This document shows positions 1-8,274 of a DNA stretch of 13,083 nt, in pieces. The translations under genes and the position numbers were made by a program. The stretch is from Candidatus Cellulosilyticum pullistercoris (lineage in GTDB: Bacteria > Bacillota > Clostridia > Lachnospirales > Cellulosilyticaceae). The notes beneath the pieces were generated by a model. That model was not told where the DNA came from. It worked only from the letters and a program-made list of their open reading frames with translations, and did not search any database. Every line of letters starts with the position of its first letter. Positions within the stretch are counted from its first letter, which is position 1. The stretch lies in contig JAHLFQ010000056.1 in the NCBI GenBank assembly GCA_018883705.1, positions 1-13,083 of the forward strand. The letters are read 5' to 3'.

Positions 1-1205
1 TTAGCTCCAAAGTTAATAATCTTTTGAATAGCTTTTGGATGAATACCATCTCTTGGTGGATCCAGTACAATAATATCTGGTTTATCATGCAGTTCATCTA
101 CCTTAGTTAAGACATCTCCTGCAATAAATTCACAGTTACTAAGACCATTAAATGCGGCATTTTCTTTTGCTTTGATAACAGCTTCTTCTACGATTTCAAT
201 ACCGTAAACCTTCTTAGCACGAGTTGCCATAATTTGTGTAATTGTACCTGTTCCACAATAAAGGTCAAATACTGTTTTGTTATCCATATCTTCTATTAAA
301 TCAAGGGCTCTTTTATAAAGGATCTCTGCTCCTTTTGTATTAGTTTGGAAGAATGAAAATGGAGAGATATTAAACTGTAACCCTAAAATCTTTTCTGAAA
401 TTTCTTCTTTTCCATAAAGTAAAGTTACTTTTTCTGGTTTAATCGCATCTGCAAGAGTATCTGTAACCGTATGAAGGACTCCAGCTACTTTTCCTTGTAA
501 GTCTAGCTGAGTCAATTCCTTAGCGAGTGTTTCAAATGAGAAATCACTTTGCGATGATGTTACTATATTAATTAAAATTTCCCCAAATGTCTTTGATTTA
601 CGAACCACCAAATAACGCATAAAACCTGTATGCTGAAGTTTCTTATAATAAGGTAGATGATTCGCTTTACAGTATTCAAGAACGTATTTTAAGATTTTAC
701 TAAAGTCAGCATCAACCAATTTACACCCATCTACTGTTAGAACATCATATGTGCTATGTTTACGATGCATCCCTAAAGTCATTGGTCCATCTTTTTCAGC
801 ATCTCCAAAACTAAACTCCATCTTATTTCTATATTCAAGTACCTCTGGACTTCCTAAAACTCCCAAGTCCTCAAAAGCATCTATACCTGCTTTAGTAAGT
901 AATTCTATTACTTGTGTATGTTTCATTTTGATCTGGTCTTCATATCTAAGTTCCTGTGCGCTACAACCACCACATTGACCAAAATAATCACACGGTGCTT
1001 TAACAAAGTGCTTAGGATTTTCATGTACTTCTAGTAATTTAGCTTCCCAAGTTCCTTTTTTACGTTTAAATACTCGTGCACTTACTTCTTGCCCTGTAAA
1101 TGCACCACCCACATAAATGGGTTGTTCATCTATATAAAGAACACCTTTATTAGGAAAAATTGTTTTTTCAATAATCCCTTGTACAACTTCATTTTTCTTA
1201 GGCAT
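1..1205 (-). CDS. rlmD: 23S rRNA (uracil-5-)-methyltransferase, RlmD/RumA family (3' end cut by window)
   Basis: Uses SAM to methylate C5 of a uridine in 23S rRNA (U1939 in RlmD; some Gram-positive relatives also modify U747). I translated 401 codons from the ATG at 1205, which follows AAGGAG (1213-1218) by 7 nt. Residues 1-60 fit a TRAM RNA-binding domain. Four cysteines placed as in RumA (C72, C78, C81, C161) should bind a [4Fe-4S] cluster. The methyltransferase domain shows YRNKMEFSF (125-133), FFQTNT (from 285), the SAM-binding DLYCGTGT (from 314) and LDPPRDG (D382). The catalytic cysteine, expected about 26 residues after that Asp, lies just beyond position 1, so an intact active site cannot be confirmed. 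It is divergent from pilZ. The family is certain; the exact target uridine cannot be told from sequence. Confidence 0.93.
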   Translation of the reverse strand, partial: MPKKNEVVQGIIEKTIFPNKGVLYIDEQPIYVGGAFTGQEVSARVFKRKKGTWEAKLLEVHENPKHFVKAPCDYFGQCGGCSAQELRYEDQIKMKHTQVIELLTKAGIDAFEDLGVLGSPEVLEYRNKMEFSFGDAEKDGPMTLGMHRKHSTYDVLTVDGCKLVDADFSKILKYVLEYCKANHLPYYKKLQHTGFMRYLVVRKSKTFGEILINIVTSSQSDFSFETLAKELTQLDLQGKVAGVLHTVTDTLADAIKPEKVTLLYGKEEISEKILGLQFNISPFSFFQTNTKGAEILYKRALDLIEDMDNKTVFDLYCGTGTITQIMATRAKKVYGIEIVEEAVIKAKENAAFNGLSNCEFIAGDVLTKVDELHDKPDIIVLDPPRDGIHPKAIQKIINFGA

Positions 1206-1212
1206 TATATAA

Positions 1213-1242
1213 CTCCTTCTGTCTATGAATGGATTGATTATA
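1213..1242 (-). promoter_or_regulatory. Candidate -10 box and RBS of the rlmD-like gene
   Basis: On the minus strand a perfect TATAAT (1237-1242) lies upstream of the AAGGAG ribosome binding site (1213-1218). No convincing -35 hexamer is found 16-18 bp further up, so the promoter call is weak. The RBS is clear. Confidence 0.35.
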
Positions 1243-1328
1243 ATTACAATCTATTGTGACATAATACTTCAAGATTTTCAAGAGGAAGCTTAGATTCACA
1301 AGCAATATGTACAGTATTGGTTTTATTA

Positions 1329-1383
1329 TTGCTAATTACTAAATGTATACAGTATAATAAAATTAAGAATATACTAAAAGGAG
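1329..1383 (+). promoter_or_regulatory. Promoter and RBS of the PilZ gene
   Basis: TTGCTA (1329-1334), an 18-bp spacer and a perfect TATAAT (1353-1358) form a plausible sigma-A promoter. The RBS AGGAG (1379-1383) sits 9 nt before a TTG codon at 1393 and decides that start. No in-frame ATG occurs before codon 26. The rest of 1206-1392 holds the opposing rlmD control signals; I saw no GEMM-type c-di-GMP riboswitch there. Confidence 0.55.
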
Positions 1384-1392
1384 CTAAATAAA

Positions 1393-2100
1393 TTGAATAT
1401 TAACTCTTTATTTAAAAAAACAGAAGATAAACTTACTGATAGTATTGTTACCTACAGAAAATCCTTAATGAAGGATATTAATTTAACGCTAAGATTAATC
1501 TATAACAACGAAACTTACTCCACAAAACCTACCGAATGGTCAGAAAATATCATTATCTTTGAAGCTCCTATGAAAGGATTAGATGATGTCATTTTACCTA
1601 TAGAAGCTATTATGAGTGTCATGCTTGTTTCAAAGTCTGCACTTTTTCATACAACGTTTCGTATCATCAAACGTTATCGCAAGGATACCATTTTATATTA
1701 CATAGCAGAAATCATCTCTCCTATTGTTAAAAGACAACAACGCGAAAATTTTCGACTTGAAGTTATCCTTGATACCCATTATCAATTATTCTTAAAGAAT
1801 TCCAATCCTAATACGAGTATCATTGAAGGTGATGGTACTTGCCTTAATATAAGTGCAGGAGGTATGTGCTTAAGCTGTGATCATCAATTCCATATTAAAG
1901 ATCTCGTTAAGCTAGACTTTACTTTACTTGAAACATCCTTTTCTTTTATAGGTGAAATTCTCTGCTTAGGTGAGCAAACTGAAAGTGGTAGTTATATACA
2001 TCGTATTCGTTTTATAGATGTTGACAAACCTAAAATCAACCTTTTGCGTCAGTTGATTTTTCAAAAACAACGTCTTCAACTTAGCTATCAAAATGAGTAA
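1393..2100 (+). CDS. YcgR-like PilZ domain protein (c-di-GMP receptor)
   Basis: A 235-residue cytoplasmic protein. Residues ~25-110 resemble the N-terminal PilZN/YcgR-type beta domain, and ~113-225 form a PilZ domain. Both c-di-GMP-binding motifs are intact: RxxxR as R117-ENF-R121, preceded by KRQQ, and NxSxxG as N152-ISAG-G157. In the family, binding lets such proteins act as flagellar brakes or as regulators of surface behaviour; which applies here cannot be seen, as no flagellar gene is in the window. The start is a TTG at 1393, supported by AGGAG 9 nt upstream. The gene is divergent from rlmD and convergent with hfq. No membrane segment is apparent. The PilZ assignment is strong. Confidence is lower for the N-terminal domain label. 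Confidence 0.9.
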   Translation: MNINSLFKKTEDKLTDSIVTYRKSLMKDINLTLRLIYNNETYSTKPTEWSENIIIFEAPMKGLDDVILPIEAIMSVMLVSKSALFHTTFRIIKRYRKDTILYYIAEIISPIVKRQQRENFRLEVILDTHYQLFLKNSNPNTSIIEGDGTCLNISAGGMCLSCDHQFHIKDLVKLDFTLLETSFSFIGEILCLGEQTESGSYIHRIRFIDVDKPKINLLRQLIFQKQRLQLSYQNE

Positions 2101-2116
2101 AAATAAGGAGATTAAA

Positions 2117-2203
2117 ATGCAAATGACAATAAATATGTTGCTTTACCGCTCTACATATTTATTGTCATTTAAACCCTTAACATTCATTTTTAAACTGAAT
2201 TAA
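2117..2203 (+). CDS. Possible 28-codon hydrophobic mini-ORF after pilZ
   Basis: An ATG at 2117 follows AAGGAG (2105-2110) by 6 nt, starting 4 nt after the pilZ stop codon. It opens a 28-residue frame ending at TAA 2201-2203. The peptide is hydrophobic and basic (begins MQMTINMLLYRS; one Arg, two Lys, no acidic residue). Its first 18 codons run through a perfect inverted repeat (2121-2170), so the reading frame may be incidental to a hairpin. The RBS is as good as those of the real genes nearby and is the main reason to list it. It could be a small membrane peptide, a leader, or nothing. No family recognised. Confidence 0.25.
   Translation: MQMTINMLLYRSTYLLSFKPLTFIFKLN
2121..2170. repeat. 18-bp perfect inverted repeat (hairpin) between pilZ and hfq
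   Basis: The arm AAATGACAATAAATATGT (2121-2138) is exactly complementary to 2153-2170, around a 14-nt loop (2139-2152). Only 3 of 18 pairs are G-C and neither side has a clean T-tract, so it is not a textbook terminator. It lies where both the pilZ and hfq transcripts should end, so a weak bidirectional terminator or RNA-stabilising 3' hairpin is the simplest reading. The rest of 2101-2242 is AT-rich with nothing else clear. Confidence 0.85.
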
Positions 2204-2242
2204 TATTTAATATAAATTGCAAACTCTTAAATATACAAACCT

Positions 2243-2473
2243 TTATTCTGCTGATGCATTTAGATTGATAGCTCTTGAAGGTACTAAAGTAGAAATCGCA
2301 TGTTTGTAGATCATTTGTTGTTTACCTTCACTTTCTAAAATAACAACAAAGTTATCAAAGCCTTTGATGGTTCCTTTAAGCTGGAAACCATTAGTAAGGA
2401 ATACTGTACTCAAAACCTTTTCTTTTCTTAATTGATTCAATAACACATCTTGTAAGTTAATTACTTTACTCAT
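2243..2473 (-). CDS. hfq: RNA chaperone Hfq
   Basis: A 76-residue Sm-like protein forming the hexameric ring that binds small RNAs and A-rich mRNA. Q8 matches the conserved proximal-face glutamine. The Sm1 strands run through FLTNGFQLKGTIKGFDNFVVIL (25-46), and the Sm2 signature is Y56-K57-H58 in QQMIYKHAIST. The tail after ~residue 66 is short, as in Gram-positive Hfq. The ATG start at 2473 has AGGAGG (2486-2491), but with a long 12-nt spacing. It lies 146 bp downstream of miaA in the same direction and has its own candidate promoter at 2520-2548. This repeats the miaA-hfq adjacency known in many bacteria. Identity is certain. Confidence 0.97.
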   Translation of the reverse strand: MSKVINLQDVLLNQLRKEKVLSTVFLTNGFQLKGTIKGFDNFVVILESEGKQQMIYKHAISTLVPSRAINLNASAE

Positions 2474-2519
2474 CTTATGTCTTCCCCTCCTAAAGGATTG
2501 TCTTAATTGTAATTATTGT

Positions 2520-2548
2520 ATATTATATTTAACGTATTGTCTAGTCAA
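2520..2548 (-). promoter_or_regulatory. hfq promoter
   Basis: On the minus strand TTGACT (2543-2548), 17 bp, then TAATAT (2520-2525). An overlapping perfect TATAAT (2522-2527) is also present, but with only 15-bp spacing. It lies inside the miaA-hfq gap, so hfq can be expressed separately from the mismatch-repair operon, with read-through from miaA also possible. Confidence 0.6.
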
Positions 2549-2619
2549 TGATTTCAATTTTATGACAATACATTATGATTATCACCATAATTTAAAACTC
2601 TATACATATTAAAAACATT

Positions 2620-3570
2620 TTATTTATTTAAAACCTCTAACATTTTCTGAGTAATTTTACTAACATTAAAATCCAATTGATCTACCTCGATAAAAATAGG
2701 GTTGGCTTGATGTTTAAACCAAGTAAGTTGTCTTTTGGCATAATTTCTAGTATTTTGTTTGAGTTTATCAATACAGACTTCAAGACTTAATTCCCCTTTA
2801 AAATAAGGAAAGAACTCCTTATATCCAATTGCCTTCATAGAGGGTAACTCTTCACTTAGGCCTGCATCATAAAATCTTTTTACTTCTTCAACTAGCCCTT
2901 CTTCTAACATCTGATCTATTCGTTTATTAATACGGCTATAGAGTAATGCCCGATCCATAGTCAAAGCAAAGAATGTATAATCATAAGGCGATGTGTTACT
3001 ATGACGCTTAAGACGTTCTTTTTCATTATGGTCAGAAATAGGTTTTCCAGTTTCTTTGTAGTATTCTAATGCTCTAATCACACGTTTCACATTATTAGGA
3101 TGAATAGCAGCTGCTCCTTTAGGATCAACTTGTTCAAGCTTGTGATGTAGCATAGGCGCTCCTTCTTCCTTGGCTATCTTTTCTAGTTCTAAACGATAGG
3201 TGGTATCTGATTGTGTTTCATCAAATTGTGTGTTAAATAAAATCGCATTGATATAAAAACCTGTACCTCCTACTAAAATAGGAATCTTACCTTTGGCATA
3301 AATCGTTTCTAGATGCTTTTCTACTTGTGCTTTAAAGGTTGCTACATTACAAGGAAAGTCTGCTTCCCATTCATCTATCATATAATGTGGGACACCTTCC
3401 ATTTCCTCAGGCTTTACTTTAGCCGTTCCAATATCCATCCCCTTATAAATTTGCATGGAATCTGCTGAGACAATTTCTCCACCTATTGCTTTGGCTAAAA
3501 GTACACTGGTTTTAGTTTTACCTGATGCGGTGGGCCCTGCTATCAAAATAAGTGGCCTTTTCATTTTCAT
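2620..3570 (-). CDS. miaA: tRNA dimethylallyltransferase
   Basis: Transfers a dimethylallyl group from DMAPP to N6 of A37 in tRNAs that read UNN codons, giving i6A. At 316 residues it is full length for the family. The P-loop GPTASGKT starts near residue 12. It is followed by DSMQIYKGMDIGTAKV, which contains the catalytic aspartate and the substrate-contact region, then GGTGFYINAIL, the RVIRALEYYKETGKP helix, and the C-terminal QLTWFKHQ motif. The ATG at 3570 has AGGAAGG upstream (3575-3581). A second ATG two codons on (3564) is an equally possible start. The mutL stop is 12 bp upstream, so it is the last gene of the miaB-mutS-mutL-miaA run. Its product i6A37 is the substrate of MiaB, encoded at the other end of the operon. 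Confidence 0.97.
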   Translation of the reverse strand: MKMKRPLILIAGPTASGKTKTSVLLAKAIGGEIVSADSMQIYKGMDIGTAKVKPEEMEGVPHYMIDEWEADFPCNVATFKAQVEKHLETIYAKGKIPILVGGTGFYINAILFNTQFDETQSDTTYRLELEKIAKEEGAPMLHHKLEQVDPKGAAAIHPNNVKRVIRALEYYKETGKPISDHNEKERLKRHSNTSPYDYTFFALTMDRALLYSRINKRIDQMLEEGLVEEVKRFYDAGLSEELPSMKAIGYKEFFPYFKGELSLEVCIDKLKQNTRNYAKRQLTWFKHQANPIFIEVDQLDFNVSKITQKMLEVLNK

Positions 3571-3582
3571 CTTTCCTTCCTA

Positions 3583-5580
3583 CTATATACGTTTAAACAT
3601 TTTCTCTATATCAGACTGTGTCAGTGCAACAAGTGTTGGACGTCCATGAGGACAAGTAAACGGATTTTCTAATGCTAACAAAGAATGAATAAGTTCATGG
3701 CATTCTTTATCGGAAAGCTGATCATGTGCTTTAATGGCACTTCTACAAGACATACGAATAATATTTTCGGCCTTTATATCTGCTAGATCACTAATTTTCT
3801 GTTCACTCATTAAATCCAGTACCTCTTTAAATACAGAAGCATCTAGTGGTTCATTTAATAGGTAAGGTACTTCTCGGATTACTATATCTTTCTCTCCAAA
3901 TGGTTCATATATAAATCCTAGTTTTCTAAACAATGCTTCGTTTTCTTCCAATAGGACTTTTTCTGTTGGCGTAACACTTAAAGTTTCTGGCAGTAATAAA
4001 ATCTGCGTTGCTATATTTCCTGACTTAAAATAGGCCATAAACTGTTCATAAAGAATCCGTTCATGAGCTGCATGCTGATCAATAATAAAAACTTTCTCAT
4101 GATACTGTATGAGCCAATAGGTTTTAAAGAGTTGCCCAACAATGCGATATTCAAGTGGGGTTTGATGATGCTCTGACTGAATCTGCTTTTCGGCCATATG
4201 CTCTTGCTTTTGCTGTTCTTTTTCTACTAAAGCTACAAGCAACTGTTCTGCTTCTTTTACACTTTCTTGCTCCGAATCCTCATAAGAACTCTGACTGCTT
4301 TCATTGATAATACTATTTTCTAAAGGATTGACTTCTTCTGTCTTCTGAGTTTTAAGCTCCATAGGTCCAAAAAGTCTTTCTATGGTTTTAGCAGATGGCT
4401 TATAAGGATTGGTTTCAGGTAAGACATAAGTATCCTTTTTACTTTCACCACCAAGCAAACTCTCTGCTGTCGCTACATTTTCAACTTTTCGAGGCGTAAA
4501 GAATGTCTCAACACCTAATTGCTTGGTTTCTATGACAGGATTAGCTCTCGCCTCTCCTCTTGGTTGATCCACATTAACATCTGGCACTAAATATTCTTCC
4601 TTTAAGGCCTGACTAACCGCTTCATAGACGATACGATAAATTAAATCGATGTTTTTAAAGCGCACTTGTAACTTAGTTGGATGTACATTAACATCTACTA
4701 AAGCTGGATCCATATTGAGGTGAAGGACTACAAATGGAAACTTACCCACCATGGCTAGTGTCTTATAGGCATCTTCTACTGCATTTTGTAAAATGCTACT
4801 TTTAATATAACGTCCGTTAATAAAGAAATGTTCATAATTACGATTTCCTCTATTTAACACAGGTGTACCTAGTAGACCCACACATTCAATACCACTGGAT
4901 TTATAGTAGCACTTAAAGGTATGCTTAGCATATTCTCTCCCATATATATTTAAGATACAATGTTTCAATTCGTGATCGCCAGAAGTGGTAAAAATCGTCT
5001 TTGTATTTTGAATATACTTAAAAGATATTTCAGGATGAGCTAATGCTAGCTTATACATGTAATCAGAAATTTTTGCTGCTTCCGTACCACTACTACTAAG
5101 AAAAGCTTTTCTTGCAGGAACATTATAAAATAAGTGGCGCATAATAAAAGTCGTTCCATCAGGACAGGCTACCTCTTCCGATTCACTAATTTTACCACCA
5201 CTAATCGCTAAGCGTTTACCTGTGGTGGCTTCTTTAACCTTTGTTAAAAGTTCTACATGTGAAACAGCTGCAATACTTGCAAGTGCCTCTCCTCTAAAAC
5301 CAAGACTTATCACTTCATATAAATCCTCAGCTGCCGTAATCTTACTTGTTGCATGTCTAAGAAATGCCGTTTCCACTTGGTCTTTAGGAATACCAACGCC
5401 GTTATCTGTTACACGTATCAGATCTATACCACCATTTTTAATTTCTACAGTAATAGAACTTGCTTTGGCATCGATACTATTTTCAACTAATTCCTTCACA
5501 ACAGAGGCAGGTCTTTCGACAACTTCCCCTGCTGCAATTTTATTAATAGTATGGGTATCTAATATTTTAATTTGATTCAT
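3583..5580 (-). CDS. mutL: DNA mismatch repair protein MutL (endonuclease type)
   Basis: GHKL ATPase that couples MutS mismatch recognition to strand removal. The N-terminal ATPase (1-330) has KELVENSIDA (29-38, with E33 and N34), DNGVGI (59-64), RHATSKI (75-81) and GFRGEAL (94-100). A variable acidic linker (~345-470) separates it from the C-terminal dimerisation domain. That domain carries the metal-dependent nuclease motif DQHA-x2-E-x4-E (D501-E512), with supporting SCRSAIK (C612) and CPHGRPT (C643). QILLLP (526-531) fits the sliding-clamp-binding motif of MutL. At 665 residues it is full length. This is the latent nicking type found in organisms without MutH. The start ATG at 5580 has a perfect AAGGAGG (5589-5595) at 8 nt, in the 18-bp gap after mutS. 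Confidence 0.97.
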   Translation of the reverse strand: MNQIKILDTHTINKIAAGEVVERPASVVKELVENSIDAKASSITVEIKNGGIDLIRVTDNGVGIPKDQVETAFLRHATSKITAAEDLYEVISLGFRGEALASIAAVSHVELLTKVKEATTGKRLAISGGKISESEEVACPDGTTFIMRHLFYNVPARKAFLSSSGTEAAKISDYMYKLALAHPEISFKYIQNTKTIFTTSGDHELKHCILNIYGREYAKHTFKCYYKSSGIECVGLLGTPVLNRGNRNYEHFFINGRYIKSSILQNAVEDAYKTLAMVGKFPFVVLHLNMDPALVDVNVHPTKLQVRFKNIDLIYRIVYEAVSQALKEEYLVPDVNVDQPRGEARANPVIETKQLGVETFFTPRKVENVATAESLLGGESKKDTYVLPETNPYKPSAKTIERLFGPMELKTQKTEEVNPLENSIINESSQSSYEDSEQESVKEAEQLLVALVEKEQQKQEHMAEKQIQSEHHQTPLEYRIVGQLFKTYWLIQYHEKVFIIDQHAAHERILYEQFMAYFKSGNIATQILLLPETLSVTPTEKVLLEENEALFRKLGFIYEPFGEKDIVIREVPYLLNEPLDASVFKEVLDLMSEQKISDLADIKAENIIRMSCRSAIKAHDQLSDKECHELIHSLLALENPFTCPHGRPTLVALTQSDIEKMFKRI

Positions 5581-5598
5581 TCATGCAGCCTCCTTAGG

Positions 5599-8274
5599 CT
5601 ATCGTACTTTCTTTTGAAGGGCATATAATAGCTCAAGTGCTTCAAAAGGTGTTGTATGCATCACATCTACCTCTTTAAGCATTTGGATGATTTCATCACT
5701 TTGCTGATTGCCAAATAAATCTAACTGATTATAAGATTTAGCTTCTTTATCCTCTAGAACTTTTTTGTGTGTCTTTGGCTTTTCTGCTTCTTGAATAGGT
5801 ATTTCTTGAGCTTTAACCTCTTTCATAATAACCACTTGTTTCTCTTTAGAATCGAGTAAGGTAAGAAGCTCTTTTGCACGATCTAACACAACTCTAGGCA
5901 CACCTGCAAGTTTAGCTACTTGTATCCCATAACTATGATCTACACTACCTGGTACTATTTTATGAAGAAAAATAATATCTTCACCCATTTCTTTAACAGA
6001 TACACAATAATTTTTGAGGACATTAATAGACGCCTCTAGGACTGTTAACTCATGATAATGCGTTGCAAATAATGTTTTAGCACCGATACGCTCAGTAATA
6101 TGCTCGATAATAGACCATGCAATACTAAGACCATCTAAGGTGCTTGTGCCACGTCCAATTTCATCTAAAATCAGTAAACTTTTATCTGTTGCATGATGTA
6201 AGATGTTAGCCACTTCCATCATTTCAACCATAAAGGTACTTTGCCCAGAAGCTAAATCATCTGATGCCCCTACTCGTGTAAAGATACGGTCTACTGCACC
6301 AATTGTGGCTGCCTCTGCCGGAACAAAGGAACCGATTTGTGCCATCAGCACAATAAGAGCTACTTGTCTCATATAAGTTGATTTACCTGCCATGTTAGGT
6401 CCTGTTAAAAGCATCATTTGTGCTTCTTTTTGATTAAGTGACACATCGTTTGAAATAAAGCTTTGACTACCTAGCATTTTTTCAACTACTGGGTGACGTC
6501 CTTCTTTAATCTCTAAATCATAGCTTTCGCTTACGATAGGCTTAACATAATGATATTCATCTGCTACATCTGCTAATGAGCAGAACATATCCAAAATAGC
6601 AATTTGATGTGAGACTCCTAATAAACGATGCATCTGGGCTAATACACTACCTCGAATCTCTGTAAATAATTGATATTCTAAAGCATTAAGCTTATCTTCA
6701 GCTCCTAGTACTTCTTCTTCTACTTTTTTTAACTCTTCTGTAATATAACGCTCACAGTTAGCAAGTGTCTGCTTACGTATGAAATAATCAGGTACTAAAT
6801 GATTATAGGACTGTGTCACCTCTAGAAAATAGCCAAATACTTTATTATATTTAATTTTAAGATTCTTAATCCCTGTCTTTTCGCGCTCTTTAGCTTCTAT
6901 TTCCATGAGCCAAGAAGCCCCTTTTTCTTTTACCTCTTTTAAGTGATCTACCTGCTCATTATATCCTGCTTTAATGAGCCCTCCTTCTCTAACTGAAAGA
7001 GGTGCTTCTTCTTCAATTGCCCCTTCAATTAAGGTGTAAATATCACTCATAACATCCATATTTTCATAGAGATGTACTAACCCATTAGCTGTCATTTCTT
7101 TTAATAAAGTTTTTATTTCTGGTAAAACCTTGAGAGATTGTTTAAGTGCAATTAAGTCTTTTGCATTACAAGTCCCATAAGAAACCTTACTCATTAAGCG
7201 CTCAATATCATAAATATTACTTAAAGCTTCCATAAAATCTGCTCTTAGAAGCGGCTTATTCTTAAGTTCCTCTGTGGCATTTAATCGCTCATTAATCTCC
7301 TCTACATGAATAAGTGGTTGCTCAATACATTTTCTAATATAGCGAGAACCCATAGAGGTCTTTGTATGGTCAAGTACCCATAACAGTGAACCTCTTCTTC
7401 TTTTTTCTCTTAATGTTTCTGTCAGCTCTAAATTACGCCTTGTGGCAATATCTAAAAGCATATATGCATCTACATTATATAAACTCACATGCATAAGGTG
7501 AGATAAATCTGTTTTTTGAGTTTCTTTTAAGTAGGCAAGTAAGCTGGCTGTCGCTAACATGTCCACTTCACCACTTGTTAGTCCCATGCCACCTAATGAA
7601 AGAAGCTGAAAATGCTTAAGTAATAAATTTTCTGCTAAAGTGACATCTAAAGTTGAACTTTCTATTTGTTCCGTTAAACAATGTAAGCGCTCTTTTAAGA
7701 AATTGCGTATCTCTTCGTCTTCATAAACGCTCGCTTCAAGTAGACATTCTACTGGCGAAAACTTAGCTAACTCATCTAATAATTTACGTTTATTTTGCTC
7801 ACCCTCAATTTGTGTTGCAAGCCATTCACCTGTGGTGACATCACAAATACTTAATCCATACTTAAACCCATTTCCTACAATACTTGCAATATAATTATTT
7901 TTACCTTCCTTAACTATAGTGCCTTCTAAGATAGTTCCTGGTGTCACAATACGGACAATGTCTCTCTTTACAAGGCCTTTTGACGCCTTAGGATCTTCTA
8001 CCTGCTCGCAGACAGCAACCTTATACCCTTTTTCTACCAGTCTTGCGATATAATTATCTGCTGCATGAAAGGGCACACCACACATAGGTGCCCTTTCCTC
8101 TAAACCGCAGTCTTTCCCAGTTAATGTAATTTCTAGCTCTCTAGAACAGATTTTTGCATCTTCAAAGAACATTTCATAAAAATCACCTAACCTAAAGAAT
8201 AAAATACACTCAGGATTTGCTTCTTTAATCGTTAGATACTGAGCCATCATAGGTGTTACTTTATCTTTTAACAT
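5599..8274 (-). CDS. mutS: DNA mismatch repair protein MutS
   Basis: Dimeric clamp that detects base mismatches and small loops and recruits MutL. At 891 residues it is full length. The mismatch-reading F-x-E is F32-Y33-E34 in GDFYEMF. The connector, lever and clamp domains (~130-560) are followed by the ABC-type ATPase with Walker A GPNMAGKST (625-633), Walker B LLILDEIGRGTST (D704-E705) and FATHYHELT. QLDLF (850-854) is the classic sliding-clamp-binding pentapeptide, and the following helices (~859-891) match the C-terminal self-association segment. The ATG at 8274 directly abuts the miaB stop (TAA-ATG). A GGAGAG (8287-8292) lies 12 nt upstream inside miaB, so translational coupling is likely. 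The N-terminal TPMMAQYL fits the family start. Confidence 0.98.
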   Translation of the reverse strand: MLKDKVTPMMAQYLTIKEANPECILFFRLGDFYEMFFEDAKICSRELEITLTGKDCGLEERAPMCGVPFHAADNYIARLVEKGYKVAVCEQVEDPKASKGLVKRDIVRIVTPGTILEGTIVKEGKNNYIASIVGNGFKYGLSICDVTTGEWLATQIEGEQNKRKLLDELAKFSPVECLLEASVYEDEEIRNFLKERLHCLTEQIESSTLDVTLAENLLLKHFQLLSLGGMGLTSGEVDMLATASLLAYLKETQKTDLSHLMHVSLYNVDAYMLLDIATRRNLELTETLREKRRRGSLLWVLDHTKTSMGSRYIRKCIEQPLIHVEEINERLNATEELKNKPLLRADFMEALSNIYDIERLMSKVSYGTCNAKDLIALKQSLKVLPEIKTLLKEMTANGLVHLYENMDVMSDIYTLIEGAIEEEAPLSVREGGLIKAGYNEQVDHLKEVKEKGASWLMEIEAKEREKTGIKNLKIKYNKVFGYFLEVTQSYNHLVPDYFIRKQTLANCERYITEELKKVEEEVLGAEDKLNALEYQLFTEIRGSVLAQMHRLLGVSHQIAILDMFCSLADVADEYHYVKPIVSESYDLEIKEGRHPVVEKMLGSQSFISNDVSLNQKEAQMMLLTGPNMAGKSTYMRQVALIVLMAQIGSFVPAEAATIGAVDRIFTRVGASDDLASGQSTFMVEMMEVANILHHATDKSLLILDEIGRGTSTLDGLSIAWSIIEHITERIGAKTLFATHYHELTVLEASINVLKNYCVSVKEMGEDIIFLHKIVPGSVDHSYGIQVAKLAGVPRVVLDRAKELLTLLDSKEKQVVIMKEVKAQEIPIQEAEKPKTHKKVLEDKEAKSYNQLDLFGNQQSDEIIQMLKEVDVMHTTPFEALELLYALQKKVR

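Noticed and set aside
751..978. 75-codon plus-strand open frame
   Set aside because: Lies wholly inside the rlmD-like gene on the other strand, whose reading frame encodes clear family motifs; antisense shadow.
1206..1392. c-di-GMP riboswitch or other structured leader before pilZ
   Set aside because: No GEMM-like conserved core or long stems seen by eye; only promoter-like elements and short repeats.
2572..2591. ATTATG/CATAAT hairpin after miaA as a terminator
   Set aside because: Only 6 A/T-rich pairs and no T-tract; too weak, so read-through from miaA to hfq remains possible.
3455..3649. 64-codon plus-strand open frame
   Set aside because: Antisense to the miaA start and the mutL end; low-complexity shadow.
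5222..5575. 117-codon plus-strand open frame
   Set aside because: Antisense to the conserved ATPase domain of mutL; no independent evidence.
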